In this document: one piece after another, positions 10,701 to 18,238 of the stretch
Position numbering within the stretch: position 1 is the first letter of the stretch
Layout of the letters: each line of letters begins with the position of its first letter
Assembly (NCBI RefSeq): GCF_007747655.1
Contig: NZ_CP036274.1
Span: 5,208,001 to 5,272,000 of the forward strand
Length of the DNA stretch: 64,000 bases
Reading direction: 5' to 3'
Origin: Anatilimnocola aggregata
GTDB lineage: Bacteria; Planctomycetota; Planctomycetia; Pirellulales; Pirellulaceae
Program-made: the position numbers and the translations under genes
Notes under the pieces: model-generated
What the model saw: only the letters and a program-made list of their open reading frames with translations
Databases searched by the model: none
What the model was told of the DNA's origin: nothing

Positions 10701-11138
10701 TTTGTCGGCGTATCCTCTGTGGGGAACGACCCAAATTGGCAGGACGGCGGGCCGGAAGGCCGGTATCGAGAGTACTGGCAAAGTTATGCATTCGGTGAGC
10801 TTTCTGGAACTGCGTCGACACGCAAGCAGGTTCTGGAACGCCTGATTCCTCGGCTCAAGATTGCTGCTCGCTGCTCGTTCAATGATCGCTTTCTCGTCGT
10901 CCGCGGTGACCTGAGAACGTACAAGATTCACCTGGGATCCGGAAACATTCTCATGGAGCCAAATGATCAATACCTGTGCATCGTTCCCGATGCTAAAAGT
11001 CGGTCATCTGAAGACGCTCTTTATCTGCCGTTTGAAGGAGATGCCACGTTATCCATTATCATTAGCAAGGCCTTGCTGCTCGCCGCGGATTCGAAGATCA
11101 AGGATCAAACGATCGTGCAACAAATCAAGATCAAATGA
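7728..11138 (+). CDS. Large DUF4132-family protein
   Basis: A 1136-residue soluble protein without signal peptide or membrane segments. The C-terminal third carries the block I associate with DUF4132: EVYLLTDAERNTRTYSNRYA followed by HVIRQHQFNALCAARGW around residues 843-885. A further conserved end follows (KIHLGSGNILMEPNDQYLCI near 1064-1084). The N-terminal 700 residues look alpha-helical and repeat-like, with a coiled-coil-prone part near 720-745 (ECKDELKELQQSLKDIQGML). No ATPase, nuclease or protease motif is visible. The start ATG at 7728 has no strong Shine-Dalgarno and could be later. The stop is 49 bp before the ubiquitin-like gene, implying one operon. The biochemical role of DUF4132 is not known to me. 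Confidence 0.8.
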   Translation: MAAVESYRASYQKEWTCAIPQEIIVVEPKVTKVFPVNSGEPLAPEHGAISTWIDDALQHLGEHSYYKDLDLKELPSGAALLAGDPEQSRRYLMAAVAQVIHWDRLAAEVRASGETEMQRINAHMLPGWGDVWGRRRKAEAVISALMRRNLPLTSGDLIAITDWCSAGQNLSSYFGPLGAITKALQRFAETNALDPELHAAATRFGIALRSSHDKNANRLGTAIEQLCPNTSQSVGTEPSSPALASPQPAPAGASLVMIQLKDHFDMITGKDERETFVLEPDIFPIQTQSPLLIEHDLLSTVLGEVVGKPGYHQPELEKLKSGPLLLTLPPAEMGRAILAAAERHVNALISSSVDYTQHAVWQSRYTVTSLCTLLANCNFEFDRDGAFDLLLYLSAIPVHQRDVIVKLGSSVLRTIRLEAAKSPLSEGERYVLSLYRAARISGPPLGVPSEEVILLTSLIQDGAMFVLTPGEAWSDAVNSQISNLPAERQKRWIELLRHALSATAARPSAKWIKSADALIQALGGKEVREAFAAWLPLVANGQTIRKIGSYAGDTRGGSDTMHVENANCLRGLLWCIPLLPQRDELVRTVTNVALSAYRKVPGVGPRAVKVGNAAVYALSELASKDAVGQLAMLKVRVKFGTAQKEIEKAFDAAAASLSLPRDQIEELGVPSYGLEEVGHLSETLGNYRAELQVTGSDARLSWFDATGKALKAVPAKVKSECKDELKELQQSLKDIQGMLPAQRDRIDGLFLSQKSWLFTEWFERYHNHPLVGTITQRLLWCVDGAPALFQSGVPTDERGVTIEHGKTAEVTLWHPVGRTVEEVISWRQRLETLAITQPFKQAHREVYLLTDAERNTRTYSNRYAAHVIRQHQFNALCAARGWKNRLRLMVDDSYLPPTKELPQWGLRAEYWVEGIGEGHGTDTNDSGVYLRLATDQVRFYRVGAADNYVHASGGQYQSHAQGPGAENINEPVPLEQVPALVFSEIMRDVDLFVGVSSVGNDPNWQDGGPEGRYREYWQSYAFGELSGTASTRKQVLERLIPRLKIAARCSFNDRFLVVRGDLRTYKIHLGSGNILMEPNDQYLCIVPDAKSRSSEDALYLPFEGDATLSIIISKALLLAADSKIKDQTIVQQIKIK

Positions 11139-11187
11139 TCTTCGCCAGCTGGCAGTCAACCAGAAACATCCTCAAAGGACTGAATTC

Positions 11188-11598
11188 ATGTCAGTTGTTG
11201 TTACGGTCAGAGACGAAGCCATGTCTGGTGCCGCATACCACGAGTTGCCCCTCGAATTTCCAACCGAGCGGATTACGGTACGCGAACTAATTCGTGCGCG
11301 CGTTTACCAGGAAGTTCAAGACTTCAACCTCAAACAGGGGGAACTGGTCTTCTGCGGTTTGGTTCAACCGTCTGACGCAGAGCGAGTGTTAAACGGCTCC
11401 CGCAGCGAATATCGCCTCAAACAGCATCGCCAACTCGAATGGAAACCGCAGTTTGAAAAGGCGCTTGAGGCGTTTGATCGGAATGGCTTTTTCATCCTGA
11501 TGGACGATCAGCAAGCTGAAAGCCTCGACCAAGAGTTCGTGCTCCATCATCAAGCCAGGATCAGCTTCGTTAAGCTGACGCCACTTGTTGGGGGTTAA
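11188..11598 (+). CDS. Small ubiquitin-like (beta-grasp) candidate with C-terminal Gly-Gly
   Basis: A 136-residue protein preceded by AAAGGA about 12 bp before the ATG. Predicted layout: strand (SVVVTVRDE), strand (YHELPLEF), long helix (ITVRELIRARVYQEVQDFN), a variable middle, then short strands (FFILMDD) and a final strand ARISFVKLTPLVGG ending exactly in Gly-Gly before TAA. This order resembles ubiquitin, whose last strand also leads into a terminal Gly-Gly. Sequence identity to ubiquitin is negligible, so the fold is inferred. It follows the DUF4132 gene by 49 bp. No E1-, E2- or JAB-protease gene is visible nearby, so conjugation is not supported; a binding partner role is equally possible. 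Confidence 0.5.
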   Translation: MSVVVTVRDEAMSGAAYHELPLEFPTERITVRELIRARVYQEVQDFNLKQGELVFCGLVQPSDAERVLNGSRSEYRLKQHRQLEWKPQFEKALEAFDRNGFFILMDDQQAESLDQEFVLHHQARISFVKLTPLVGG

Positions 11599-11684
11599 TT
11601 CGCGTTGGCGTATGCCGTGAGGTGCCGACTGTTAACCTGTGACTTCGGACAAATCTGCTTCGGTCATATGCGGGGCGAGCCAGT

Positions 11685-12077
11685 TTAGCTCACTTTGAAC
11701 CCGTTTAGCCACATTCGCCTCTGTTGTTTCCAGCACGGCGTGGCAGCAATCGGGCGAAGTTGTTTTTCTGTGAACTGGGCACGACCTCTCTCAATCGATG
11801 GAAGCAGCAAGATCTGCTCCTGCAGATCAGGTGCAAGGTGAAGCAGATTCATGATCTGCGTTAATCGTGCTCTTGTCACATGCCCCAGACGGGCTGCCTC
11901 GGCACGGTCGGCTACCTGGCCGTCTCGGATCAATTGGTCGAGACGAATGGCCAAGGCCATCAGCTTCGCCACGCGAGGCACGCGAGCTTGCAGCCCTGTT
12001 GTCCTCCGTGCATCAGTGCCCCTGTTTCGATCTCGATGGCTGGTTTGGAACACAACCTTCCGTTCAATCGTCATCAT
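11685..12077 (-). CDS. KorB/ParB-like helix-turn-helix protein, recombinase partner
   Basis: A 130-residue basic protein. The HTH-like centre reads ADRAEAARLGHVTRARLTQI then MNLLHLAPDLQEQIL, resembling the DNA-binding part of ParB/KorB proteins, followed by TEKQLRPIAATPCWKQQRRMW. The ATG overlaps the TGA of the recombinase gene as ATGA, so the two are translationally coupled; a role as recombination directionality or accessory factor is plausible but inferred. Two decayed copies lie at 6938 and 7408. Confidence 0.7.
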   Translation of the reverse strand: MMTIERKVVFQTSHRDRNRGTDARRTTGLQARVPRVAKLMALAIRLDQLIRDGQVADRAEAARLGHVTRARLTQIMNLLHLAPDLQEQILLLPSIERGRAQFTEKQLRPIAATPCWKQQRRMWLNGFKVS

Positions 12078-13630
12078 GCTGCATCATCCTTCCGTTCCGT
12101 AAACTCGCGGTCCAGCGCCTCAATGCCACTCGGTCTAAAGGTAATCGAGATACTGCCGGCATCTCCGTCGTAGAGAACGCATTCAATCAACAACTCGAAG
12201 ATGCGAGCCTGTTCGCGCGGCGTCAATCCATCCCACACCTCGTCGAACCGAAGAAGGGCTTGAGCTATTTCGGCGTCACGGACAGTCATCTGCTCGAGCA
12301 TTGAGAGTTCAGCGTCGATGGCCGAGATTTGCTGTTCAGCGCAATGAATGCGCTCGTGGAGCGTAGCGAGTTGCGAATCGCTGGGACGAGGTTGCGAAGC
12401 GAGTTGAACAAGTTCGGCATGATCGCTGCGGAGTTGGCCTACTAACCGCGCGCGTTCTGCCTGTAGCTTGCGCACCTGGCTTTCAATCTGCTCGCGGGCC
12501 TGAGCCAAGGTCTCTCGAATTAGTTCCGGGTCGCGGCCGATTGCCTTGATCTCGCCAACCACGAACCTCTCGATCTCGGCCGCAGGGATGGATGGTGCGG
12601 GACACGTTTGCCAGCCGCGTTTCTGGGCACGATTGCAAACATAGTAGCGATATTCGCGCTTGCCACGTGTCGTGTAGGAGTGGCTCATGCCGCACTTGCA
12701 AGGCTTGCACTGGAGCAGTCCGCGTAGCAGCGCACCATGCTTGTTCCGAACACCGCGTCCACCGCTGCGGCCATTTCGCTCGAGCAGCGATTGGACGCGG
12801 TTAAAGACGTCCTCCGGCACGATCGCCTGGTGTTCGCCCGCGTGGACTTCCTCCTTGTACCGGACCTTGCCGATATAGGTTGGATTCGTCAGCAGCTGAT
12901 GCAGTGAGTTCTTGTCGACCAGTCGACCGCCCCGTACCGATCCCTTGCGCGTATTCCACCGCTTAGTTCGCCAGCCTCGCAAGTTCAATTCGTCGCTAAC
13001 CGCGAGCAGGGACTGGCGTTCCAGGTACATTTCGAAAATCTGCCGAACTATCTCGGCTTCACCGGGATCCACCACAAGTTTCGTGTCGACCACGTTGTAG
13101 CCGAGAACTGGCATGCCGCCTGACCATTTTCCTTTACGCCGAGCCGCGGCGATTTTGTCGCGAGTTCGCTCGCTGATCATTTCCCGTTCGAACTGAGCGA
13201 ACGAGAGCAGCACATTCAGAATGAGCCGACCCATCGACGTCGCCGTGTTGAATGCCTGCGTCACGCTGACGAACGAAACCTTGTGCCGTTCAAACACTTC
13301 GATGATCTTGCCGAAGTCGAGCAGGCTCCGGCTCAAGCGGTCGACTTTGTAAACGACCACGCAGTCAATCTTGCCGGCCTCGATGTCGGCAATCAGTTGA
13401 CGCAGGCCGGGGCGATCCATGTTGGCGCCGGTGAAGCCGCCATCATCGTACTGCGTCGGTGAACAAACCCAGCCTTCATGCAGCTGGCTCTTGATGTACG
13501 CCTCGCCCGCCTCGCGCTGCGCGTCGAGCGAATTGAATTCCTGCTGCAATCCTTCCTCGGTCGACTTGCGTGTGTAGATCGCGCAGCGAATGTTCTTCGG
13601 CGCTGGCGATTTGATTTGTTGGCGTCTCAT
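12074..13630 (-). CDS. Large serine recombinase
   Basis: Site-specific recombinase of 518 residues, expected to catalyse integration or excision of the element. The N-terminal resolvase domain begins IRCAIYTRKSTEEG, with the nucleophile Ser at residue 23; conserved blocks YDDGGFTGANMDRPGLRQL and VVYKVDRLSRSLLDF follow. A central recombinase domain (PVLGYNVVDTKLVVDPGEAE) is followed by a zinc-ribbon (CKPCKCGMSH ... CNRAQKRGWQTCPAP) and a long coiled-coil (residues about 385-450), all typical of large serine recombinases. The frame is intact. The start overlaps the stop of the DUF2924 gene (ATGA), giving a tightly coupled operon. Confidence 0.95.
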   Translation of the reverse strand: MRRQQIKSPAPKNIRCAIYTRKSTEEGLQQEFNSLDAQREAGEAYIKSQLHEGWVCSPTQYDDGGFTGANMDRPGLRQLIADIEAGKIDCVVVYKVDRLSRSLLDFGKIIEVFERHKVSFVSVTQAFNTATSMGRLILNVLLSFAQFEREMISERTRDKIAAARRKGKWSGGMPVLGYNVVDTKLVVDPGEAEIVRQIFEMYLERQSLLAVSDELNLRGWRTKRWNTRKGSVRGGRLVDKNSLHQLLTNPTYIGKVRYKEEVHAGEHQAIVPEDVFNRVQSLLERNGRSGGRGVRNKHGALLRGLLQCKPCKCGMSHSYTTRGKREYRYYVCNRAQKRGWQTCPAPSIPAAEIERFVVGEIKAIGRDPELIRETLAQAREQIESQVRKLQAERARLVGQLRSDHAELVQLASQPRPSDSQLATLHERIHCAEQQISAIDAELSMLEQMTVRDAEIAQALLRFDEVWDGLTPREQARIFELLIECVLYDGDAGSISITFRPSGIEALDREFTERKDDAA

Positions 13631-14121
13631 TTCGCACCCGCTTTCTCGCGCAGGCCGAAGAAGTGAAATCCGTTCCAGTGTTTGCCGGTGATCGCTTTTG
13701 CCACCGCGGTCAGTGACTTGTAGCGCTCACCTTCGCATTCGAACCCCTCGTCGAGCGCTATCACGCGGATGGTCCGCCCCTTGTACTCGCGCTTAAGCCT
13801 CGTGCCCGGCAGCAAGTGCGTGGCTGCGGTGATCTTTGCTGGCACCGTCTTCGTGCGTTCGTCGACACCGTCGGTTGATCGCCGTGGACGCGGTGCGGTG
13901 ACGCGGAGGTCGGCATCGTTGGCCAGCTCCATCGCCCGCCGGCGAGCTCGCTCCGACAATCCGCCTTCCGCGTTCGCCTGCATTCGCCAGGCAATCCGCT
14001 TGATCAGCCAATCTTTGTTGCGGCCGGTGGTCGCTTCGCCAAAAACCTCGGCGAACTTCCCCCGCAGTTCGTCAACAGTCATCCGCTGCATCGCGGTGAC
14101 CTCTTTGTCAATGTTCAGCAT
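13627..14121 (-). CDS. DUF2924-family protein
   Basis: A 164-residue product. The N-terminus (TVDELRGKFAEVFGEATTGR) and C-terminus (LLPGTRLKREYKGRTIRV ... AKAITGKHWNGFHFFGL) match DUF2924 as commonly found beside planctomycete and proteobacterial phage-type recombinases. AGGAG lies 6 bp before the ATG. The C-terminal half resembles a small basic DNA-binding fold. It overlaps the recombinase by 4 bp and is presumably a recombination accessory protein; the molecular role is unknown. Confidence 0.88.
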   Translation of the reverse strand: MLNIDKEVTAMQRMTVDELRGKFAEVFGEATTGRNKDWLIKRIAWRMQANAEGGLSERARRRAMELANDADLRVTAPRPRRSTDGVDERTKTVPAKITAATHLLPGTRLKREYKGRTIRVIALDEGFECEGERYKSLTAVAKAITGKHWNGFHFFGLREKAGAK

Positions 14122-14135
14122 GTCTGCTCCTAGGT

Positions 14136-14366
14136 TTAGAAACTCTCGGGACCGTTAACCCGTGTGGACACTGAGCACGGTTTCTTTCCGAAGCTCAAGG
14201 CCTCCGGCTGAGAATCGAGGAGAGTTTTCGTCGATGCCGGTGGCCTGGCATTGCCTGCCGCACGCTGGCGATCAACCAGCCGTAACAAGCCCCGCGCCAG
14301 GATGTTAGCGAGTTCGTGCCGGCGTTCTTCGGGTGATAGATCGTCGGAGTTGGTGGCGTTACGCAT
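14136..14366 (-). CDS. Small helical hypothetical protein of the recombinase operon
   Basis: About 76 residues from the ATG at 14366 (a GTG at 14378 is an alternative start). The only conserved-looking part is SPEERRHELANILARGLLRL, an amphipathic helical stretch. Small genes of this kind commonly precede DUF2924 genes in recombinase modules. It is first in the minus-strand operon and 14 bp from the DUF2924 gene. Function unknown. Confidence 0.6.
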   Translation of the reverse strand: MRNATNSDDLSPEERRHELANILARGLLRLVDRQRAAGNARPPASTKTLLDSQPEALSFGKKPCSVSTRVNGPESF

Positions 14367-14540
14367 GGGCTTTCTCACAAGCAGTTCTTTGGATCCCGCG
14401 AAGCGATTCCACGGACGTTCGAATGCTTGTTAACAACCCGGTCGACGGCGGAACTGACGAATTTGTCCAGAGAGAATCCTGCGGCTAAAGGACGTATCTC
14501 TAGGCCAGCAAGGCACTTAAAAATGCTAGCAAAAATCTGC

Positions 14541-14569
14541 TTGCGTTAGCCCGTCAGTCTCGATATAAA
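14541..14569 (+). promoter_or_regulatory. Predicted promoter of the LexA-type repressor
   Basis: A -35-like TTGCGT (14541-14546) and -10-like TATAAA (14564-14569) are separated by 17 bp, close to the sigma-70 consensus arrangement. Transcription would begin near 14576, some 40 bp before the repressor ATG. Confidence 0.5.
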
Positions 14570-14604
14570 TCCCGTCAGTGGTATTCTTAGTCTGTTAGCG
14601 CTAA
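14550..14604. promoter_or_regulatory. Operator candidates around the repressor promoter
   Basis: CCCGTCAGT occurs twice (14550-14558 and 14571-14579), spaced 21 bp, two helical turns, so both copies face the same side and bracket the -10 element. A perfect palindrome TTAGCGCTAA follows at 14595-14604. Either could be the binding site of the LexA-like protein encoded just downstream, giving autoregulation. Confidence 0.4.
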
Positions 14605-14616
14605 TTGGAATTGCTC

Positions 14617-15273
14617 ATGGCCAAACGTAAGCGACCTGGTCGGCCCTTCGTGGAGAAGATCACGGATGCCCAGCGAACAACGCTGCAGGCGATCCGCGAT
14701 TTCATCACGCAGCACGAGTTTCCGCCGACGATGCAGGAGCTCGGTCAGAAGCTGAAGATCAGCGGCGCCAGCGCTCATCAGCTGGTGCGGCAGCTCGAGC
14801 GTAAGGGATACGTCAGTCGTATCCCGAAGCAAGCTCGCAGCCTCAAAGTCCTGCGGGAAATCGAACAGCAGCCCGCTTCGCTCGTCTCGGTCGAACTGCT
14901 CGGGATGGTGGCGGCGGGCCAAGAATTGTGGGCCGACGAAAACAGGCTCGGCGAGGTCATGGTGGAAAGCAGCCTTATTGGTCGTGGCAAGCACTACGCC
15001 TTGCGGGTGAAGGGCCAGAGCATGATCAACGCTGGCATCCGGGAAGGCGACATCGTGATCGTCAGGCAGCAGCCGGTAGCCGAAAGCGGCGAAATCGTCG
15101 TAGCGTCGACCAGTAAGGGGACCACGGTGAAGCGGCTGTTCATGCAAGGGGACCAGATTGAGCTGCGCCCCGAAAACAAGCTGTTCAAGCCGATTCTCGT
15201 ATCCGAAGAATCGGATCTCAGAATTCTAGGAAAGGTGATTGGTATCAGACACTCTGCAGTAAAGGAAGGATGA
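14617..15273 (+). CDS. lexA: LexA-type self-cleaving transcriptional repressor
   Basis: A 218-residue protein with the full LexA layout. The winged-helix domain spans residues 16-80 (ITDAQRTTLQAIRDFITQHE, PPTMQELGQKL, SGASAHQLVRQLERKGYV). A cleavage site Ala100-Gly101 lies in GMVAAGQE. Catalytic Ser135 sits in VKGQSMINAGIREGD and Lys172 in TTVKRLF. ATG at 14617 is preferred to the in-frame TTG at 14605 because the conserved start is MAKRKRPGRP. It lies between the recombinase operon and divergent early genes, so it probably acts as the SOS-sensitive repressor of the element; it could also be a second chromosomal LexA. Confidence 0.9.
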   Translation: MAKRKRPGRPFVEKITDAQRTTLQAIRDFITQHEFPPTMQELGQKLKISGASAHQLVRQLERKGYVSRIPKQARSLKVLREIEQQPASLVSVELLGMVAAGQELWADENRLGEVMVESSLIGRGKHYALRVKGQSMINAGIREGDIVIVRQQPVAESGEIVVASTSKGTTVKRLFMQGDQIELRPENKLFKPILVSEESDLRILGKVIGIRHSAVKEG

Positions 15274-15274
15274 C

Positions 15275-16498
15275 ATGACTGTGCGACCGTTTTCAGTTCC
15301 GACCGTACTTCGCTCGACACCCAATGAATTGCTCCAACAGTGCTTCCAGGAATTGGGACACGGCGACAGCAGGATTCCCTGGTTGTGGCTGAAGCATAAG
15401 GAAATCGACCCCATTCAAAACTATCTCGACAGCTTGCCCCTCGAGGAGCGGAACGCGATCGAGGGTGTGCTCCGCAATGTCTTCGAGCTCGCCAACGAGC
15501 CTGGTTACCGTGCCATCTTGGAAGCGGCTCCGCATTGCGCCGTGTACAACTTGCCGGCCCTGGTGCCGGAAGACTTGAGCATCTCCGGCCGAGTGATGTG
15601 GGTTTGGCTGCACCAGCGGCCGACCTTCGAGAAAGCGCTCATCATTAACCAGGTCGAACAGTTGTCCTGGTGGCGTAAGCGAAATGATCTTCCCAAGGAG
15701 GAGCCGGATACCAGTCCCAGCGCGAAACGTGCCCTGGCCAACGACATCTCGCATCTGTTCAAAGATCAGGGACGGGGGAAAGACTGTAGCGTCGAAGTCA
15801 TGTCGCGCGACTGCATCGATTACTTCTTCGTGCATCCCGACGATTTCGTGAAGAACGTGACCGTTCACGATCAACACGGCAAGCTCACCGACGAACCCAT
15901 TCGTCAGACGTTCCTGGTCGTGTTTGCCTACAATCGTTCGCAAGGCACCCTCGAGACGTTTGCCAGACTGCCGAAAAAAGAGAAAGAACGGCTCGAATGG
16001 ATCTTTGCCAGTAACATTCTGGGTGTAAATCTCCCGCCGCATGAGCCCGAGCCGGCCTATGAACTGGACCACCTCAAAGATCCGATGTTCCTGCTCGAAA
16101 CGGACGCGGCGGACTTACTGAGTGTCCACATTCGCAAGATGCGACTCGAACCGCCGAATGGCCGTCGGACTTTGATCGAAATCAACGACCAGGACTCCGA
16201 GGACAGCATCCACTGCGCCATCCATGACTGCTTGAATCTGGAATACATTCCGCTCGAGCGGTGGGCCGTTTCGATGGTCACCATTTGCTTTGAATTTCGA
16301 TTCAAGGATGGCCGTAAGCCGGGTCAGGTGAGCGTTGACATCAGCTATCCGCACTCGGCTGGCCTACGAGGCATTCGGCCCGAACGTCTCGAACTCATCC
16401 AAAAGTATCTGAAGCGCTGGGGAATCGAACGTGTCGCAGACGCTGACGAGGATGATGATGACCTGGGAGATCAATCACCCAGTTCTAAATGCGCATGA
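15275..16498 (+). CDS. Hypothetical protein of the mobile element
   Basis: A 407-residue soluble protein starting one base after the repressor stop, with AAGGAAGGA as ribosome binding site. The sequence is rich in Trp near residues 110-135 (VMWVWLHQRPTF, QLSWWRK), and the C-terminal tail is acidic (DADEDDDDLGD). I recognise no family. Its tight linkage to the LexA-type gene implies co-transcription and possibly an early regulatory or replication role. Confidence 0.7.
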   Translation: MTVRPFSVPTVLRSTPNELLQQCFQELGHGDSRIPWLWLKHKEIDPIQNYLDSLPLEERNAIEGVLRNVFELANEPGYRAILEAAPHCAVYNLPALVPEDLSISGRVMWVWLHQRPTFEKALIINQVEQLSWWRKRNDLPKEEPDTSPSAKRALANDISHLFKDQGRGKDCSVEVMSRDCIDYFFVHPDDFVKNVTVHDQHGKLTDEPIRQTFLVVFAYNRSQGTLETFARLPKKEKERLEWIFASNILGVNLPPHEPEPAYELDHLKDPMFLLETDAADLLSVHIRKMRLEPPNGRRTLIEINDQDSEDSIHCAIHDCLNLEYIPLERWAVSMVTICFEFRFKDGRKPGQVSVDISYPHSAGLRGIRPERLELIQKYLKRWGIERVADADEDDDDLGDQSPSSKCA

Positions 16499-17384
16499 GG
16501 TCGTCGGCGATCTCGCAGCGCTCGTTACTACGCTGCAGAAGCAAGGGATCTTGCTTCCCACGACGCCCGCGGCAGCGTTCACTTGCACGGAATGCGGTGA
16601 ACGCCAGCGGTTGATCTACATCACCGGTCAGAAAGATACGACGCACGCTTACATCAACTGCCGTGACTGCGGGCCGTCGAGAGTCGAAGATTCGCTCCTC
16701 TTACGCTGGCAAATCGACTCTCGCAAGTTCATTGGCGCGATCTTCCAATCGTTCGACCTGTCGGTTCGCGAGCACCTTCCGCGGCAACTGTGGCATCTGG
16801 GCCGGGCCAACCTGGCGGGCCGCAGCCGCGACGTCTGGTTCGTCCGGAACTATCAGCCCTCACAGGTTGATCCAGTCGTTACCGCGCTGAAAACGCGCCC
16901 GAAGTCGATTGTGTTTGCTCCGCTCGAATCGAGCGTCTTGCGTTGGCAGGCGAAGCTGCCCAATCTGGTCTTCGCACTGGAATCAACACTTGGCAGCGAC
17001 GGAATCAGTCTCGATATCGAAGCTATCGAATCGCGAATTGCCGAGCTTGAGCCGAAGGCTAAGGTGAGCAAAACGACAGACAAGGTCTCCGCCAGGCGAG
17101 CGCTGCGACTCTCGCATATCGAGTTACTTCGCAACGAACTGATCAAGCATCTGCGCTCTGCCCGCGATCACGCGTATGCCCAAAAGGAGTTAACGGGCAA
17201 GTCGAAGCTGCTCAAGCGACCGTCCAAAAAGAAGCTCGGCGAGTTGGTTGGCTTACGAAGTGACACAGTGACTCGCTGCTTTCAAGATCGCTCTGCCAAG
17301 GAACTCGGCCTCCTCTGGAAATTGGCCGTCGATCTTCCTCGCCTCATCAAGTGGACCGGCTCGATTTCGAAAGTGAGGACCTAG
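16452..17384 (+). CDS. Zinc-ribbon and HTH hypothetical protein
   Basis: About 310 residues. A four-Cys zinc ribbon lies near residues 43-73 (CTECG ... CRDCG). The C-terminal 60 residues are basic and look like a helix-turn-helix (SKKKLGELVGLRSDTVTRCF). Starts are possible at 16431 or 16452, inside the 3' end of the preceding gene, so the two frames overlap by at least 47 bp. DNA binding is likely; the specific role is unknown. A strong terminator follows at 17446. Confidence 0.65.
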   Translation: MMMTWEINHPVLNAHEVVGDLAALVTTLQKQGILLPTTPAAAFTCTECGERQRLIYITGQKDTTHAYINCRDCGPSRVEDSLLLRWQIDSRKFIGAIFQSFDLSVREHLPRQLWHLGRANLAGRSRDVWFVRNYQPSQVDPVVTALKTRPKSIVFAPLESSVLRWQAKLPNLVFALESTLGSDGISLDIEAIESRIAELEPKAKVSKTTDKVSARRALRLSHIELLRNELIKHLRSARDHAYAQKELTGKSKLLKRPSKKKLGELVGLRSDTVTRCFQDRSAKELGLLWKLAVDLPRLIKWTGSISKVRT

Positions 17385-17445
17385 CGTTTTTGCAGTTGCC
17401 CTGATTTGCTGCAACGGACGATCTGCAATTTAATGCTGCCAACAG

Positions 17446-17484
17446 CCTGTGGCCCAACGACTTGCGTTGAGCCACAGGTTTTTT
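17446..17484 (+). terminator. Intrinsic terminator after the repressor operon
   Basis: CCTGTGGC (17446-17453) pairs with GCCACAGG (17471-17478) and CAACG with CGTTG inside it, with a 5-nt loop; TTTTTT follows directly. It separates the repressor operon from the sigma-like gene. Confidence 0.85.
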
Positions 17485-17568
17485 CGTGCGCCGTGCTGCA
17501 ATTCGGCCGGCGGGTGTTGCTGTGCCTAGTAGTGCACAGCGGGTTCAACACCCGTCGGAGTCGCGCAC

Positions 17569-18168
17569 ATGGATCGTTCGAAGCAGTCACACGGCACCTC
17601 AGCAGATCAGCTGGATTCATTCACTCAGGGATTCGTTCGCAAGTGTGCGCGCAATCTCATCGGCAAATTCGGATTTCGACACCAAGACCGGGATGACATC
17701 GAGCAGCGGCTCTATCTGAAGCTGGCCAAGCACTTACCTGCTGCTCAACCCGATGATCCGAAGTGGAAGGCATTCGTATCCCTCACGGTCAAACGGCACA
17801 TCGTCAATATGGTCCGGGACCGTGAGGCGGCAAAGCGCGATGATCGAGGAACCTGTTCCATTTACGTGCGAATCGGAGCGCCCAACGATGCCGTCGAACT
17901 ATCGGCGACGCTGATCCACCGAGAGATTCCATCCCGTCGCGGTCGGAGCAATCGCACGGAGCAGGAACTCTTGGAACTGCTGATCGACGTAGCAGACAGT
18001 ATCTCCGCTGTCGCGGACGACAAGCAGCGCGAGCTGTTGGAGCGGTTAGAGAGCACCTCGATCGCGCAGATAGCCCGGGAAATGGGTGTCCCGCGCACCA
18101 CACTCAACTCGTGGTTACCGAGACTTCGGGAGCACTTCGAAAAACGCAGTCTCAAGGAATATTTGTAA
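17569..18168 (+). CDS. Sigma-70-family-like transcription factor
   Basis: A 199-residue protein with an ECF-sigma layout. A region-2-like helical part (HQDRDDIEQRLYLKLAKHL, then KAFVSLTVKRHIVNMVRDRE) is followed by a linker and a region-4 HTH (ELLERLESTSIAQIAREMGV, PRTTLNSWLPRLREHF). No partner anti-sigma is seen. Sitting in a phage-like element upstream of replication genes, it may direct RNA polymerase to element promoters. The precise sigma group is uncertain, and it could instead be a sigma-like regulator. Confidence 0.72.
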   Translation: MDRSKQSHGTSADQLDSFTQGFVRKCARNLIGKFGFRHQDRDDIEQRLYLKLAKHLPAAQPDDPKWKAFVSLTVKRHIVNMVRDREAAKRDDRGTCSIYVRIGAPNDAVELSATLIHREIPSRRGRSNRTEQELLELLIDVADSISAVADDKQRELLERLESTSIAQIAREMGVPRTTLNSWLPRLREHFEKRSLKEYL

Positions 18169-18238
18169 TTGGTTTCGTCAGTTCGTTCCCGAACCGGGTT
18201 TTTAATAGGTATCTACTGCTCGTCTCAAGGAGTTCACT

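Noticed and set aside
11600-11690. tRNA or other RNA gene as integration target of the serine recombinase
   Set aside because: No cloverleaf-forming sequence was seen at either side of the element; serine recombinases also do not require one.
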